The position numbers and the translations under genes are program-made. Positions 62,946-64,000 of a DNA stretch of 64,000 nt are shown here, piece after piece (within the stretch, counting starts at the first letter, position 1; every line of letters begins with the position of its first letter). This DNA is from Oxyruncus cristatus (taxonomy: Eukaryota > Chordata > Aves > Passeriformes > Cotingidae). The DNA lies in NCBI GenBank assembly GCA_013399855.1, contig VXAY01004287.1, positions 1 to 64,000 of the forward strand. The letters are read 5' to 3'. The notes beneath the pieces were generated by a model, which was given only the letters and a program-made list of their open reading frames with translations, searched no databases and had not been told where the DNA came from.

Positions 62946-64000
62946 TAGAAATTCGTTTTGCTTTTCCTCCCTGTATTCTGGTGATTTAAGCACACTTTGT
63001 TCTCTGAAGAAATTGTCATCTATCATCATCTGTGCATGTTATTTCTTTTTTTCAGAGGAAAGGTCTGCACTTTGAAAATAAGAGGTTGTGATGATTTCAC
63101 AAGACCTGCAGAATAGAAAATATTTAGGATGGACGTGGCAATCCTTGGTCATCTGAAATTGGAGCTGTTTTTAATATTGCTCAGTGTGCTATAACATGCA
63201 TCACACTTGCTTAAATGCTGCCTGGAATAAATGAGGTTTAGGCTGTCTGATTCTTTGCCTAGAACAGAAAATTGAGTGTGTTCCTAAAAGTTAATTCCCA
63301 TTAAATGCAACCTGTGATGGGAATTAAAATACTTTTGAGTGTTACTACACATACATTGATTGACCAAGCTTCATTCCATTCTTCTCACAACATTTTGTGA
63401 AATGAGTACTGGCTTTCCACATGCTACAAGCAAAATGCTGCCATCCTCATTTTTGGTAATGTGTATTTTCTATCATGATGGTGAAGAGAACTTTACTTCT
63501 GCAGCCAAACCCTTTTTTCCCTTTAGAATTTGTGATTTGTTCAGTGTTTCTTCTCACAAGAAGATAAAGGGGTCAGCTTTGATGTTGCTAATGTTTTTCT
63601 CTTGAGGGAAGCTAATGTTTACAGCTGAATTCTGGATCACATCTAATACTGCTTCTTAATTTTTTTTAAAACCCATTTTTTTTTTAGGTCAAAGTGATTT
63701 AGAAAAGCAGAGGGGAAGGTTCATCTGCACCTGAGATTTTGCAGGCTTGCTCTTCATGTTCTGAATTAACATTAATTGTACTAAAGACTGCCAGCATGGG
63801 GACTAGAAGCATCTTGCTGTTCAGTCTTAAAATTGCTTTTGGAAATTTAGAAGAGTGGAGCTTGTGCTTCTTTCAGGGATGGCTTTTTTTTTTTGGTGGT
63901 AATAGCAGTAGTAGTAGTATATGCTGTGTTGTTTTTTGTAAACAATTCTTGCAGAAAGTTCAGGGCTAGTAGATTTTTGTAGCAGGATTTAAGAGTGGTA
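62946..64000. other. Downstream flank, nothing recognised
   Basis: AT-rich sequence after the CUL1 poly(A) signals with chance open frames only. EZH2 lies downstream and convergent in mammals; no EZH2 exon is visible on the minus strand here. Confidence 0.6.

Noticed and set aside
62946..64000. Expected convergent neighbour EZH2
   Set aside because: No exon of its conserved C-terminal SET region can be read on the minus strand within the last kilobase.

Overview
This is a 64-kb piece of a vertebrate nuclear genome, almost certainly from a bird. Dispersed repeats are dominated by CR1-type LINE fragments with the octamer-type 3' tail typical of birds. A ~1.1 kb endogenous-retrovirus solo LTR of a type I recognise from neoavian genomes is also present, and introns are short for a vertebrate. 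Apart from one CpG island the sequence is AT-rich. There are no bacterial-style genes, operons or CRISPR arrays.

The one gene I can establish is CUL1 (cullin-1) on the + strand. All 21 coding exons can be read by eye from the start codon at 26303 to the stop at 62389. They join in frame into a 776-codon protein, the usual vertebrate CUL1 length, with no frameshift or premature stop. CUL1 is the scaffold of SCF (SKP1-CUL1-F-box) ubiquitin ligases: its N-terminal cullin repeats hold SKP1/F-box adaptors, its C-terminal cullin-homology domain holds RBX1, and Lys720 (codon 61279-61281) is the NEDD8 acceptor.

Layout: 1-9706 is non-coding, with an LTR-like promoter arrangement on the minus strand near 450-757. 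9707-~10300 is a minus-strand CR1 copy. ~10320-11200 is a CpG island interrupted by a 527-bp run of N (10428-10954); this is the probable CUL1 promoter and first non-coding exon, so the true transcription start is probably hidden in the gap. ~11200-26149 is the probable first (5'UTR) intron, containing a CR1 and the solo LTR. 26150-26442 is the exon with the end of the 5'UTR and the start codon. 26443-38325 is a long intron with two more CR1 copies, one of them a multiply deleted element that keeps traces of ORF1, ORF2 and the 3' end. 38326-62389 holds the remaining 20 coding exons. 62390 to ~62945 is the 3'UTR with two poly(A) signals and two Pumilio-type motifs. The rest, to 64000, is featureless flank.

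I found no undescribed biological system. The most notable points concern CUL1 processing: a GC-AG intron with a frame-breaking GT four bases away, upstream ORFs including a start-stop element, a splice donor merged with a TA microsatellite, and a Pumilio motif overlapping the distal poly(A) signal.
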